A stretch of 55,193 nucleotides of DNA from Paenibacillus taichungensis (lineage in GTDB: Bacteria > Bacillota > Bacilli > Paenibacillales > Paenibacillaceae): contig NZ_QEVW01000007.1 of the NCBI RefSeq assembly GCF_003287275.1, positions 1 through 55,193 on the forward strand, given 5' to 3'. The notes below the pieces were generated by a model. That model was not told where the DNA came from. It saw only the letters and a program-made list of their open reading frames with translations, and ran no database searches. Position 1 is the stretch's first letter, and the number at the start of each line of letters is the position of its first letter. Shown one piece after another: positions 9,493-19,174 of the stretch. A program made the translations under genes and the position numbers.

Positions 9493-11322
9493 ATGAGACC
9501 GTTTCGAATTCGCCTTGCCATCATCATGATGGTGCTGATCGGTATTTCCGTCATTATAGCGGGTTATACGATGGGCAGAGTTTTTAAGACCACTCACATT
9601 ACCGCACTGGAGCAAACGATGGTGCGTGAGATCAACTTGCTGAAAGCAACGTTCCCATTCCATGATGCGACTGATCCCAAAAATACAGAGACACAGAAAT
9701 ATTACTCAGAACGTGCTGTCGAGCTGGATCGACTGACGGATTCACGGGTAACCTTTATCAATAAAGATGGAACGGTCATTGGCGACTCGGAGAGCGATCC
9801 CAATTCAATGGACAACCACTTGAACCGTCAGGAGATTAAAGAAGCGGTTGGGCAAAGTTATGGCCAGTCAATTCGTTATAGTGCGACATTAGGGCAGGAC
9901 ATGTTGTATGTGGCGCTTCCTGTGAATTCGGATCAAAGCGACATGATCGAGTTACCCAATGGGAAATTTGACGGTTACATTCGACTATCCATGAGTCTTG
10001 AAGCTGTAGATCAGGGTCTTCAGCAGGGCTGGATTCTGATGTTTTTCACCCTGGGCCTACTGTTTCTGATTGTGGCGCTGGTAAGTTACCGGGTTGCGCG
10101 GGGACTGACATCACCCATTGAGCATATCACGAAGGTGGCTCACCGAATCACCAAGCTGGATTATGATGCTAGAGTGGATGTAACTCGTAATGATGAGATC
10201 GGCCAACTGGGACTTGCGATTAACGGAATGGCAGACAGCCTTCAGATGCAGCTAAAAACGATTAGAGATAATGAAGCGCTGCTGCAAAGCGTGCTTGCCA
10301 ACATGACAGGCGGCATTATCATGATTGATGCAGGTCAATCCATTGCGCTGGTCAACCGGGAAGCGGAGCGTATGCTTGGCATTCAGGCTGAGCGGGTTAC
10401 TGGCAAACCATATATTGAATTGAAGCGCCATTATGAGCTGACGCGTACGATTGAAGAAAGTGTTGCATTAAGAGAACCGATGCATGAAGAAGTGAGTGTG
10501 TTCAATCCGGTAGAAAAATTGATTCGCATCGATGGAGTACCGATGTCCGAAGATGATGGTGCTTATCGGGGGATGCTCTTCCTTTTGCAGGATGTAACAG
10601 CAATCCGCAGGCTGGAATCGATGCGCAGTGAGTTTGTAGCGAATGTGTCCCATGAATTGAAGACACCGGTAGCTGCGGTCAAAGGTTTTGCCGAAACGCT
10701 TCTCAGCGGCGGGGTACAGGACAAAGAGACGGAGCGTTCTTTCCTGCAAATCATCTATGATGAAGGTGACAGACTGAACCGATTGATCGGAGATATTCTG
10801 GAATTGTCCAAAATTGAATCCAAACGGGCTCCATTGCAGTGTTCGCCTGTGCATGTGCACTCGTTCTTCGAGATGGTTATGGGTACCCTGTCCAAGGTGG
10901 CGGAGAAGAAAGAGATTCGACTGGAGATGAATGTTCCCGAAGAATTGTATATTGAAGCGGATGAGGATAAAATGAAGCAGATCTTTATTAATCTGTTATC
11001 CAACGGCATCAATTACACTCCTGAGGGCGGACGGGTAAAATTACAAGTGTCGGTTGAACATAATGAGGACGAAGAAGAAGTTGTATTTGCGGTATCCGAC
11101 ACAGGAATTGGTATTCCGAAGAAGGATTTGCCTCGAATTTTTGAACGCTTCTATCGGGTTGATAAGGGCAGATCCCGTAATTCTGGAGGGACTGGACTTG
11201 GACTTTCAATTGTGAAACATCTGGTAGAATTACACCACGGCAAACTGTCTGTAGAGAGCGAACTTGGCATGGGAACGACGTTTCGTGTTATCCTTCCATT
11301 AATTCAGGATGAAGAAATCTAG
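9493..11322 (+). CDS. phoR: Phosphate-sensor histidine kinase PhoR (PnpS)
   Basis: Membrane sensor kinase for phosphate limitation, 609 aa. TM1 at ~8-28, extracytoplasmic domain ~29-178, TM2 ~179-200, HAMP ~202-255, PAS ~262-370, HisKA with phospho-acceptor His387 in NVSHELKTPVAAVKGF, then HATPase_c with the N box LLSNGINYTPEGG, DTGIGIP and GTGLGLSIVKHL. It autophosphorylates and passes phosphate to PhoP. Here the kinase precedes the regulator, the reverse of phoP-phoR in B. subtilis, and a 115-bp gap with its own promoter elements separates them. The identity rests on architecture plus the phoP-pstB-phoU neighbours. Confidence 0.9.
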   Translation: MRPFRIRLAIIMMVLIGISVIIAGYTMGRVFKTTHITALEQTMVREINLLKATFPFHDATDPKNTETQKYYSERAVELDRLTDSRVTFINKDGTVIGDSESDPNSMDNHLNRQEIKEAVGQSYGQSIRYSATLGQDMLYVALPVNSDQSDMIELPNGKFDGYIRLSMSLEAVDQGLQQGWILMFFTLGLLFLIVALVSYRVARGLTSPIEHITKVAHRITKLDYDARVDVTRNDEIGQLGLAINGMADSLQMQLKTIRDNEALLQSVLANMTGGIIMIDAGQSIALVNREAERMLGIQAERVTGKPYIELKRHYELTRTIEESVALREPMHEEVSVFNPVEKLIRIDGVPMSEDDGAYRGMLFLLQDVTAIRRLESMRSEFVANVSHELKTPVAAVKGFAETLLSGGVQDKETERSFLQIIYDEGDRLNRLIGDILELSKIESKRAPLQCSPVHVHSFFEMVMGTLSKVAEKKEIRLEMNVPEELYIEADEDKMKQIFINLLSNGINYTPEGGRVKLQVSVEHNEDEEEVVFAVSDTGIGIPKKDLPRIFERFYRVDKGRSRNSGGTGLGLSIVKHLVELHHGKLSVESELGMGTTFRVILPLIQDEEI

Positions 11323-11357
11323 TGCGGTGGAAGTGAAATGTAAAAGGAATGTGCTGT

Positions 11358-11389
11358 TTTACACAGAGTTAACAATTAGGTGCTATGAT
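11358..11389 (+). promoter_or_regulatory. PHO-box-like repeats and -10 before phoP
   Basis: TTTACA (11358-11363) and TTAACA (11369-11374) are in exact 11-bp phase, the arrangement bound by PhoP in Bacillus. A TATGAT at 11384-11389 could be the -10. This suggests autoregulation of phoP separate from phoR. Confidence 0.55.
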
Positions 11390-11437
11390 AAACAAAGTGT
11401 TGTGGCAACAGACAACCTATAGGAGAGAAGGGGTATC

Positions 11438-12166
11438 ATGGCGCAGCGTTTGCTCGTTATTGAAGATGAACCAACATTATCAAGATTGCTTACGTACAAC
11501 CTGACACAAGAGGGCTATGATGTAATTGCTGAGGATCACGGATCTTCCGGTTATGATCGGGCATTGTCCCAGGAGTTTGATCTGATTCTGCTGGATCTGA
11601 TGCTTCCTGGAATGAATGGTCTGGATATTCTGAATAAGTTACGAATTCAGGGTGTTAGCACTCCGGTCATTATTCTCACAGCCAAAAACGGTGAAGCCGA
11701 AGTTGTTCAAGGCTTAAAATCAGGTGCCGATGATTATATTACGAAGCCATTTGGTGTATCCGAATTGCTTGCACGCGTAGATGCGGTATTAAGACGTTAT
11801 TCAAACGGTGAAGATTTGCCGCAGCCAGAGGATAAAGACGGGTCACGTATTATTTTGGGAGAGCTTGAGATTTATCCTTTGAAGTATGAAGTGACACTGG
11901 GTGGACAATCCATCAGTCTTCGTCCCAAGGAGTTCGAGGTACTGCTTTATCTGGCCAAAAAGCCGGGTGTTGTGCTTACCCGGGATGATCTGATGAATGC
12001 GGTCTGGGGTTTCGATTATATCGGAGGACAGCGCACGGTGGACGTTCATGTCAGTTCCTTGCGGAAAAAGCTGGAGCTGGACCCGGAATCGGTTCACATT
12101 GATTCAATTCGCGGTGTAGGTTATAAATTGGTCGTAAAAAGAAAAACTCCCCATCATTCAAGTTAA
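11438..12166 (+). CDS. phoP: Phosphate response regulator PhoP
   Basis: OmpR/PhoB-family response regulator, 242 aa. The receiver domain (~3-118) has the acidic pair in IEDEPT, the phospho-acceptor in LLDLMLPGMNG and the switch lysine in DDYITKPFG. The winged-helix DNA-binding domain (~140-237) carries LRPKEFEVLLYLAKKPG and RTVDVHVSSLRKKLE. Active dimers bind TT(A/T)ACA repeats spaced 11 bp, and three such arrays occur here. AGGAGAGAAGGGG precedes the ATG. The terminator stem starts inside the last codons. Confidence 0.95.
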   Translation: MAQRLLVIEDEPTLSRLLTYNLTQEGYDVIAEDHGSSGYDRALSQEFDLILLDLMLPGMNGLDILNKLRIQGVSTPVIILTAKNGEAEVVQGLKSGADDYITKPFGVSELLARVDAVLRRYSNGEDLPQPEDKDGSRIILGELEIYPLKYEVTLGGQSISLRPKEFEVLLYLAKKPGVVLTRDDLMNAVWGFDYIGGQRTVDVHVSSLRKKLELDPESVHIDSIRGVGYKLVVKRKTPHHSS

Positions 12167-12189
12167 CAATGATCGGGGAGTTTTATTTT
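12143..12189 (+). terminator. Terminator overlapping the end of phoP
   Basis: Arms AAAACTCCCCATCATT and AATGATCGGGGAGTTTT pair around a loop that contains the phoP stop codon; a T-rich tail follows. It separates phoP from the next, independently controlled gene. Confidence 0.9.
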
Positions 12190-12225
12190 ACATTCCGTTA
12201 ACACAAACCATTATGTTCCTTTACG
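12187..12225 (+). promoter_or_regulatory. PHO-box-like array before the CBS-MCP gene
   Basis: TTTACA at 12187, TTAACA at 12198 and TTTACG at 12220 fall on one 11-bp phase with one missing unit at +22. The first 17 bases recur exactly at 13582 upstream of pstB. Confidence 0.65.
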
Positions 12226-12318
12226 TATAGGGAGTAGGATGAAGCTGTCTGAGTGATACTTTGTACCTACATATTCCACCTCAGGACGGAGCTCATACGT
12301 AAAGGAGATTGCGCATTT

Positions 12319-13509
12319 ATGCCCATGTTGCTCGAAGTGAAGCCCGACCAGCCCAAAGAAATGATAGATACGCAACAGGAACAATCTATAGCTCCCATGG
12401 GAGAAAAAAAAGATGATAAAGTTGGGGGCACCAAAGAGAATGTAATTTCATTACGGGATTATTGCCGTCCAATACCTGTAGTTGATGTTCACACTACCTG
12501 CGGGGAAGCGGCAAGTCTGCTCAATCAGGATCAGGAGTACCCTTGTATTGTATTATGCGATGATCACATGCAGCCATTAGGTTTGTTGATGCGAGAGACA
12601 TTATACCGGATGTTGAATGGACGCTTTGCGGCAGATCTCTTTTATCGGAAGCCGGTTGTACACGCAGCGGATTCTTCTCCTGTTATTGTCGATGTACATG
12701 CAGAAGCGACCGCGATTATTGACATTGCTCTGGCTCGCAGTGAGCAATATTTCTACGATTGTTTGATCGTTACGGAAGAAGACCGATTGCTGGGTGTGCT
12801 GACGATGAGGGATGTTATGTCCCTTTCCCGTAAGCTGCAGCATGTGGCTTCGGAAGAACGTGTACATATTATTACACAGAGCAGGCAGGAAATAACGAGA
12901 ATCAACAACTCTGTCTCCAAACTGGTTCAAGCAGCTCGAAAGGCGGGGCACGAAGCGTCTCAGATCATGCAATTATCCGAACGGGGAGCAAGCAGTCTCA
13001 ATCAGGTAGATGCTTCCTATAACCGTGTATATCAGCATATGGAGGGTCAACAGAAGCACGCTGATGACATGCTTCGCTCCATCGATATGGGTTCCGGGAT
13101 GGCGCGTTCCATTCGTTCATTGGCTGACCAAAGCGGGCTGCTCGCCATGAATGCATCCATTGAAGCGGCACATGCGGGGGAGTACGGACGGGGTTTCCAG
13201 GTTGTCGCTGGTGAGATTCGCGCACTAGCCAAGCAGACCCGTGAGGTTGCGGGAAATATGTCCTCTTTGCTGGATGATATCGGAGGTCTGACCAGACAGA
13301 CTGTAGAACTGGTGAGAGCAAGCTCGGCAGAGATTGACAACAGCTCCGTGCATGTAAACGAAGGTGGGGTTGCGTTCAAACAGTTGAACACGGCTGTAGC
13401 AGGCATGTCCCATATTGCAGAGGATATCGCGATGGAAGGCAATACGGCGGGAGAATTGGCAGAGCACATTCGGGAGAGACTGGAAGATATGGTCCAGGCG
13501 GATGACTAA
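12319..13509 (+). CDS. Soluble CBS-domain protein with methyl-accepting-type signalling domain
   Basis: About 396 aa without any transmembrane or signal segment. Residues ~40-170 form a tandem CBS pair (nucleotide-sensing module; segments LLNQDQEYPCIVLCDDHMQPLGLL and DCLIVTEEDRLLGVLTMRDV). Residues ~190-390 are an MCP-type signalling helix pair whose hairpin tip reads LAMNASIEAAHAGEYGRGFQ, the conserved CheA/CheW-contact region. The upstream ATG frame to 12253 is discarded because AAAGGAGA precedes 12319, although spacing is long. Its place between phoP and pstB and its own PHO-box array suggest phosphate-starvation expression. Output could be chemotaxis or another kinase pathway; no che gene is in the window. 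Confidence 0.8.
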   Translation: MPMLLEVKPDQPKEMIDTQQEQSIAPMGEKKDDKVGGTKENVISLRDYCRPIPVVDVHTTCGEAASLLNQDQEYPCIVLCDDHMQPLGLLMRETLYRMLNGRFAADLFYRKPVVHAADSSPVIVDVHAEATAIIDIALARSEQYFYDCLIVTEEDRLLGVLTMRDVMSLSRKLQHVASEERVHIITQSRQEITRINNSVSKLVQAARKAGHEASQIMQLSERGASSLNQVDASYNRVYQHMEGQQKHADDMLRSIDMGSGMARSIRSLADQSGLLAMNASIEAAHAGEYGRGFQVVAGEIRALAKQTREVAGNMSSLLDDIGGLTRQTVELVRASSAEIDNSSVHVNEGGVAFKQLNTAVAGMSHIAEDIAMEGNTAGELAEHIRERLEDMVQADD

Positions 13510-13581
13510 ACGACGTTAGGATGGACATCATTTATACACATTGATCGGATAGGAGGGTCGTGGGTATGAAAGATGTCTCTT

Positions 13582-13620
13582 TTTACATTCCGTTAACATG
13601 AAAGTGATACTGTTTTTACA
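13582..13620 (+). promoter_or_regulatory. PHO-box-like array before pstB
   Basis: TTTACA at 13582, TTAACA at 13593 and TTTACA at 13615 share one 11-bp phase. It is the best PhoP-binding candidate in the window and marks a transcription unit beginning at pstB. Confidence 0.7.
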
Positions 13621-13727
13621 ATGAGAGGGTAGGATATTATAGATGACCGAGAGCCAGGTTCAATCATTGGCATCGGTCTACGTAAGGGAATCTGGTTGTC
13701 CCTGCCGCGAAGGAGAAGTGAACATCC

Positions 13728-14483
13728 ATGAAGGACCTCATTCACATTGAAGGACTTAATTTATACTATGATACGCATCACGCGCTTAAAAATATATCGA
13801 TGGACCTGCCGGAGAAGACGGTTACTGCATTTATTGGTCCGTCAGGTTGTGGTAAATCGACCTTGCTTCGTACATTGAATCGGATGAATGACATGATTCC
13901 AGGCGTACGTGTGGAAGGACAAGTTATGTTGGACGGTTCCGACATTTATAGCAATGAGATTGAAGTAGAGACGCTGCGTAAGCGGGTCGGAATGGTATTT
14001 CAGCAGCCTAACCCTTTTCCAAAATCCATCTATGATAACGTGGCCTATGGACCACGACTTCACGGGGTGACGCAAAAAGCCGAACTGGATCGTTTGGTTG
14101 AGCAGAGTCTTGTTCATGCAGCACTGTGGGATGAAGTAAAGGATGTACTCAAAAAATCGGCGCTGAGTCTCTCGGGTGGACAGCAACAGCGTCTCTGTAT
14201 TGCGCGTGCTCTGGCTGTGCAGCCTGACGTACTGCTGATGGATGAAGCAACGTCTGCACTTGATCCGATCTCAACGCTCAAAATTGAGGAACTGGTCAAG
14301 GAATTGCACCACAAATACACGATTGTAATGGTAACCCATAACATGCATCAAGCTGCACGGGTATCAGGTCGTACGGTATTTTTCCTGAACGGAGAAGTGG
14401 TGGAGGCAGCAGATACAGAAACGTTGTTCTCTACACCGCAGGATTCCAGAACCGAGGATTATATATCCGGACGGTTCGGATAA
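13728..14483 (+). CDS. pstB: Phosphate ABC transporter ATP-binding protein PstB
   Basis: ATPase of the high-affinity phosphate importer, 251 aa. Walker [10 protein letters not shown] at ~36, the Pst-typical Q loop [22 protein letters not shown], signature LSGGQQQR, Walker [13 protein letters not shown] and the switch histidine in VTHN. AAGGAG is ~12 nt upstream of the ATG. The partners pstS, pstC and pstA are not adjacent: a 218-bp gap with a PHO-box-like array precedes pstB, so they must be elsewhere. phoU follows. Confidence 0.95.
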   Translation: MKDLIHIEGLNLYYDTHHALKNISMDLPEKTVTAFIGPSGCGKSTLLRTLNRMNDMIPGVRVEGQVMLDGSDIYSNEIEVETLRKRVGMVFQQPNPFPKSIYDNVAYGPRLHGVTQKAELDRLVEQSLVHAALWDEVKDVLKKSALSLSGGQQQRLCIARALAVQPDVLLMDEATSALDPISTLKIEELVKELHHKYTIVMVTHNMHQAARVSGRTVFFLNGEVVEAADTETLFSTPQDSRTEDYISGRFG

Positions 14484-14545
14484 GCAAGCTGAGTTCGAAC
14501 GATCCCGGCGTGTCCGGAGATGATGGATAAGGAGGACATGAATCT

Positions 14546-15205
14546 ATGATTCGCAGAAAAGAATTTGATCAGGAGCTTGAGGAACTGCGCACACTGCTTC
14601 GGCAGATGGGTGAGCATGTAGGCAAAGCGTTGGATGGTGCTATTGAAAGTTTACAAACGATGGATGCCGAGAAAGCTCAGGTCATCATCAAGAATGATGC
14701 GAATCTGAATGCCCTGGAAGACAAGATTATGGAACTGGGTTCGAAGCTCATCATTACACAACAGCCGGTAGCGAAGGATTTGCGACGCATTATCGTTGCC
14801 TTCAAAATCTCAAGTGACCTAGAGCGTATGGGTGACCTCGCGCTGGATGTGGCCAAAGTGACCCTTCGTATGGATGGGCAGGAGCTCATTAAACCGCTTG
14901 TGGATATTCCAAGAATGGCGGAAATCGTGAAAGCCATGATTGAGGAATCCATTGAATCCTTCCTGAAAGAAAATACGGATCTGGCCTACAAAATGGCTCA
15001 GACCGATGATCAGGTTGATCAATTGTACAGTCATATGATCAGTGACCTCTACTCGTTTATGACAGACCATCCAAATAAGGCTTCCCAAGCGATGCTCTTG
15101 ATGCTGGTGGGTCGTTATATCGAACGGATTGGTGACCACGCAACAAACATTGGTGAGAGCACGGTGTATCTCGTAACAGGGAAACGCCCTGATTTGAATC
15201 AATAG
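14546..15205 (+). CDS. phoU: Phosphate signalling regulator PhoU
   Basis: 219-aa all-helical protein made of two PhoU repeats with the metal-binding pattern E/DxxxD: residues in RLMGDLALDVAK-like SDLERMGDLALD and in the second repeat RYIERIGDHATNIGE. PhoU acts in the cytosol as the negative link between the Pst importer and the PhoR kinase. GGAGGACATGAATCT precedes the ATG. It ends the pstB-phoU unit; a terminator follows. Confidence 0.95.
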   Translation: MIRRKEFDQELEELRTLLRQMGEHVGKALDGAIESLQTMDAEKAQVIIKNDANLNALEDKIMELGSKLIITQQPVAKDLRRIIVAFKISSDLERMGDLALDVAKVTLRMDGQELIKPLVDIPRMAEIVKAMIEESIESFLKENTDLAYKMAQTDDQVDQLYSHMISDLYSFMTDHPNKASQAMLLMLVGRYIERIGDHATNIGESTVYLVTGKRPDLNQ

Positions 15206-15250
15206 GTAACCGCTTTTAGTGGAATTGGGGTATTATTCGTAGCGAAATGA

Positions 15251-15309
15251 AGGGACTTTCTCTCGGGCGGCCTGTGAACAGGTCATCCGCTGAGGGAGTT
15301 CCTTTTTTG
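15251..15309 (+). terminator. Large hairpin terminator after phoU
   Basis: Long imperfect stem between GGGACTTTCTCTC and GAGGGAGTTCC with inner arms around CCTGTGAACAGG, ended by TTTTTT. Confidence 0.85.
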
Positions 15310-15424
15310 CAGGCTAAATCATGACGTATAAAGATGACTAATTTTTTTGTTGTAACTGGTGTGTATGGTATCATGAGAGTAGATGTAATTGAAGGAATGA
15401 CCATACGATACGCGAGGTGCTGGA

Positions 15425-18079
15425 ATGGACAAGTTTATTCTTATAGATGGAAATAGCATTATTTACAGGGCGTTTTTTGCAATGCCGCCACTAACGAACT
15501 CGAAAGGCTTGCACACCAATGCGGTGTACGGCTTCACCACGATGCTGCTGCGCTTGCTGGAAGAGCATAAACCGACACATGTGATGGTGGCATTTGATGC
15601 AGGCAAAGTTACGTTCCGGCACGAAGGTTACCAGGAATATAAGGGTGGTCGAGAGAAAACACCACCGGAGTTGTCAGAGCAATTTCCCCTGTTGAAAGAG
15701 CTGCTTCAGGGTTTCGGGATTGCCCAGTTCGAGCTTGCGGGGTTTGAAGCGGATGACATTATCGGAACATTAACGAAGCGTGCGGATGAGGCTGGTAGAC
15801 AGGTTCTCGTTGTGTCTGGTGACAAAGATATGTTGCAGCTTGCATCTGAACATGTTCATATCGGTCTTACGCGCAAAGGGGTAACCGAGATTGAACTGTA
15901 TGATCCTGCTCAGATCAAGGAGCGTTATGGTCTGACCCCGTTGCAAATCATTGACCTCAAAGGTCTGATGGGCGATACATCCGACAATATTCCGGGCATT
16001 CCTGGTGTTGGAGAGAAAACGGCTCTGAAACTGCTGCACCAGTTCGGTTCGGTTGAAGAAGTCCTGAACGGTACAGGTGAGCTAAAAGGAAAAATGAAGG
16101 AAAAGATTGAGGCTCACGCCGAAGATGCACGTATGAGCAAGCAGCTTGCTACGATCCACCGTGAAGTTCCATTGGAACAAACTTGGGAAGATATGCAGTT
16201 TGCTGGCTTAAAAGAGGAACTGGCAGGCCCGGCTTTGGCCAAGCTCGAATTCAAGTCTTTGCTTGAGCGTCTGTCATTCCGCGCAAGTGTTGTTTCTGAA
16301 CAGGAAGCCGTTCCGGCTGCCGCGGTGGAATCCTCCATTGCAACAGAAGAAACGGTTAGTGAACTGTTCGGTTCACTCGAATCCATTGATGTGTTGCATG
16401 TGGAGACACATGGCGATAATCCCCATCAGGCGAAACTAATTGGACTTGCTGTTGGTTCAGCCGGAACCTATACATTCCTGTCTCCCGAGTTGCTTCAGTC
16501 TGAGGCAGCGGCCCCAGTAAGAGAATGGCTTGGCAATGCAGATCAACCCAAGCGTGGTTATGATCTGCACCGTGTCGATCTCGCACTTCATGCGCATGGC
16601 ATTGAGTTTGCTGGAGCGTCATTTGATGTGCAGCTGGCTGCCTATCTGCTTGATCCAACCGAATCGAATCAGACAATTAGCGGCCTGACTACGAAGTATG
16701 GTCTGCCTTCCCTTGTGGAGGATGATACGGTTATGGGCAAAGGTGCAAAATACCGGGTGCCTGAGGCGGATATACTGGGCGATTTTCTATGTCGCAAAGC
16801 GGCGGCAGTAGCAGCCATTATTCCACTCCAGGAGCATGCACTGGAGAGCAATGAGATGAACGCGCTTTTCCATGAACTGGAGATGCCGCTGTCACGTATT
16901 TTGGCAGATATGGAGAAACAGGGGATTAAGGCTAATACGGCAGATTTGCAGGCTTTGGGTAGCGAGTTTGAAGAAAATATCAGCAGGTTGATGGCGGAAA
17001 TCTACAAGCTTTCCGGCACGGAATTCAATCTGAATTCACCCAAACAGCTGGGTGAGATTTTATTCGATAAGCTAGGTCTGCCTGTGGTGAAGAAAACAAA
17101 AACAGGATACTCTACGGATGCCGAAGTATTAGAGAAGCTGGCTCCATATAATGATGTGGTCAAACATATTCTGCAGTATCGTCAACTTGCCAAGTTGCAG
17201 TCCACATATGTAGAAGGACTTCTTAAAGAAATTTCAGATAAGGATGGCAAGGTGCATACGTTTTACCGTCAGACGATCGCGGCTACTGGACGTCTGAGCA
17301 GCCAGTTCCCGAACTTGCAGAACATTCCGATTCGGATGGAGGAAGGTCGTAAAATCAGGAAGGTATTTGTTCCTTCCGAGCCGGGCTGGTCCATTTTGGC
17401 AGCTGACTATTCGCAGATTGAACTGCGCGTCCTTGCACATATTTCAGATGATGAGCGGCTGAAGGAAGCTTTTGTTCAGGATATGGATATCCATACGAAG
17501 ACGGCCTCAGATGTGTTTGGTGTGAAGCCAGAAGAGGTGGATGGAGACATGCGTCGTTCTGCCAAGGCGGTTAACTTCGGGATTGTATATGGCATCAGTG
17601 ATTACGGCCTTTCGCAGAACCTGCACATCACACGGAAAGAGGCAGCACAGTTTATCGACCAGTATTTTGAAGTATTCCAGGGTGTGCGTCGATATATGGA
17701 TGATATTGTGAAGGAAGCCCGCCAGGATGGTTATGTTAAAACGTTGCTGGAACGCCGTCGTTATCTGCCAGAAATTAATGCAAGCAACTTTAATCTGCGT
17801 TCCTTCGCGGAACGGACAGCGATGAATACACCGATTCAGGGAACTGCGGCAGATATCATCAAGCTTGCCATGGTTCAGATGGATGAAGCACTGCGTGAAC
17901 GCAAGCTGAAGAGCCGTATGCTGCTACAGGTGCACGATGAACTTGTATTCGAAGTGCCTGCGGATGAGCTGGAACTGATGAAAGAGCTGGTTCCTTCGGT
18001 GATGGAAAAAGCATTGGAGCTGTCAGTGCCGCTAAAAGCAGAAGTTAGCTACGGAGAAAACTGGTACGAGGCTAAATAA
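15425..18079 (+). CDS. polA: DNA polymerase I
   Basis: Repair and Okazaki-fragment polymerase, 884 aa. Residues ~1-290 are the 5' nuclease (DGNSIIYRAFFA, FEADDIIGT, GDTSDNIPGIPGVGEKTA). Residues ~310-470 are a 3'-5' exonuclease fold in which the catalytic DxE is replaced (VLHVETHGD), so proofreading is predicted absent, as in Bacillus/Geobacillus enzymes. Residues ~480-884 are family A polymerase: motif A DYSQIELRVLAH (Asp661), motif B RRSAKAVNFGIVYG, motif C VHDEL. GAGGTGCTGGA precedes the ATG. It heads polA-mutM-ytaF-coaE. Confidence 0.97.
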   Translation: MDKFILIDGNSIIYRAFFAMPPLTNSKGLHTNAVYGFTTMLLRLLEEHKPTHVMVAFDAGKVTFRHEGYQEYKGGREKTPPELSEQFPLLKELLQGFGIAQFELAGFEADDIIGTLTKRADEAGRQVLVVSGDKDMLQLASEHVHIGLTRKGVTEIELYDPAQIKERYGLTPLQIIDLKGLMGDTSDNIPGIPGVGEKTALKLLHQFGSVEEVLNGTGELKGKMKEKIEAHAEDARMSKQLATIHREVPLEQTWEDMQFAGLKEELAGPALAKLEFKSLLERLSFRASVVSEQEAVPAAAVESSIATEETVSELFGSLESIDVLHVETHGDNPHQAKLIGLAVGSAGTYTFLSPELLQSEAAAPVREWLGNADQPKRGYDLHRVDLALHAHGIEFAGASFDVQLAAYLLDPTESNQTISGLTTKYGLPSLVEDDTVMGKGAKYRVPEADILGDFLCRKAAAVAAIIPLQEHALESNEMNALFHELEMPLSRILADMEKQGIKANTADLQALGSEFEENISRLMAEIYKLSGTEFNLNSPKQLGEILFDKLGLPVVKKTKTGYSTDAEVLEKLAPYNDVVKHILQYRQLAKLQSTYVEGLLKEISDKDGKVHTFYRQTIAATGRLSSQFPNLQNIPIRMEEGRKIRKVFVPSEPGWSILAADYSQIELRVLAHISDDERLKEAFVQDMDIHTKTASDVFGVKPEEVDGDMRRSAKAVNFGIVYGISDYGLSQNLHITRKEAAQFIDQYFEVFQGVRRYMDDIVKEARQDGYVKTLLERRRYLPEINASNFNLRSFAERTAMNTPIQGTAADIIKLAMVQMDEALRERKLKSRMLLQVHDELVFEVPADELELMKELVPSVMEKALELSVPLKAEVSYGENWYEAK

Positions 18080-18191
18080 TAGATCCCGGGGTTTCCGTTA
18101 TTTTACAAAATGATTTTCAACTGCTTTCGACATAAGAAGGGGTCCCGCTGAGCGCCATCTTCCGTTATAATATAGGGGAGGTGAGAACATC

Positions 18192-19022
18192 ATGCCGGAA
18201 TTACCGGAAGTCGAAACAGTCAGAAGAACATTGAATCAACTTATTGTTGGCAAGACCATTGACTCAGTTACCGTTAGCTTGCCGCGGATTATTCAGCGGC
18301 CGGACGACATAGATGCATTTGCAATGGAACTTAAGGGACATACCGTGATGGGTGTGGAGCGCAGAGGCAAGTTTTTGCGTATTTTGCTGGACGGGCTGGT
18401 GCTTGTTTCCCATCTGCGGATGGAAGGAAGGTACGGGGTGTACCAACAGCATGAGGAAGTGGAGAAGCATACCCATGTTATCTTTCACTTTACCGACGGT
18501 ACAGAATTACGTTATAAGGATGTCCGTCAATTCGGTACAATGCACCTCTTTAATGCAGGGGAGGAACTTGTATCCAAACCCTTGTTAAAACTGGGGCTGG
18601 AGCCGCTTGATCCTGCGTTTACTGTAGCTGCATTTCGTGATGCTGTTGGCAAACGCACGACCAAAATCAAAGCCGTCTTGTTAAATCAGGCATATGTGGT
18701 CGGCATCGGGAATATTTATGTGGACGAGGCATTGTTCCGTGCAGGCATTCATCCCGAGACCATTGCCAAGACATTGACCGAAGCCCAGTTAACCGTACTT
18801 CATGAAGCGATCGTGATTACGCTGCAGGATGCGGTGGATGCAGGTGGTTCCTCCATTAAGTCCTATGTCAATGGACAGGGTGAGATGGGAATGTTCCAGC
18901 ATCAGTTGAAAATATATGGACGCAAGTCTGAACCCTGTGCAACGTGTGGCACATTAATCGAGAAGAGTGTAGTCGGTGGCAGAGGAACACATTACTGTCC
19001 GAAGTGTCAACCATTGCTCTAA
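18192..19022 (+). CDS. mutM: Formamidopyrimidine-DNA glycosylase
   Basis: Base-excision repair enzyme removing 8-oxoguanine and formamidopyrimidines, with beta/delta lyase activity; 276 aa. The mature N-terminus PELPEVETVRRTL supplies the catalytic proline and glutamate; the intercalation/helix-two-turn-helix region includes VGIGNIYVDEALFRAGIHP; a C-terminal zinc finger has CATC...CPKC. GGGGAGGTGAG precedes the ATG. It follows polA by 112 bp, the usual Bacillales order. Confidence 0.97.
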   Translation: MPELPEVETVRRTLNQLIVGKTIDSVTVSLPRIIQRPDDIDAFAMELKGHTVMGVERRGKFLRILLDGLVLVSHLRMEGRYGVYQQHEEVEKHTHVIFHFTDGTELRYKDVRQFGTMHLFNAGEELVSKPLLKLGLEPLDPAFTVAAFRDAVGKRTTKIKAVLLNQAYVVGIGNIYVDEALFRAGIHPETIAKTLTEAQLTVLHEAIVITLQDAVDAGGSSIKSYVNGQGEMGMFQHQLKIYGRKSEPCATCGTLIEKSVVGGRGTHYCPKCQPLL

Positions 19023-19174
19023 ATCGTTACGGGTTTGGCAGCATGAACGAAATCGTCAAATTGTAGCACCCTTGGATTCCCCTCTCCATATACTGATATG
19101 GCAGAAATAAGCGGGCGTATACCCATACTGGCTGCCGCCAGTTGGACGCATTCCGCACAGGGGAGGAATCCGGG

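Noticed and set aside
15425..18079. Loss of proofreading residues in PolA as a novelty
   Set aside because: Replacement of the exonuclease DxE is known for Bacillus-type DNA polymerase I.
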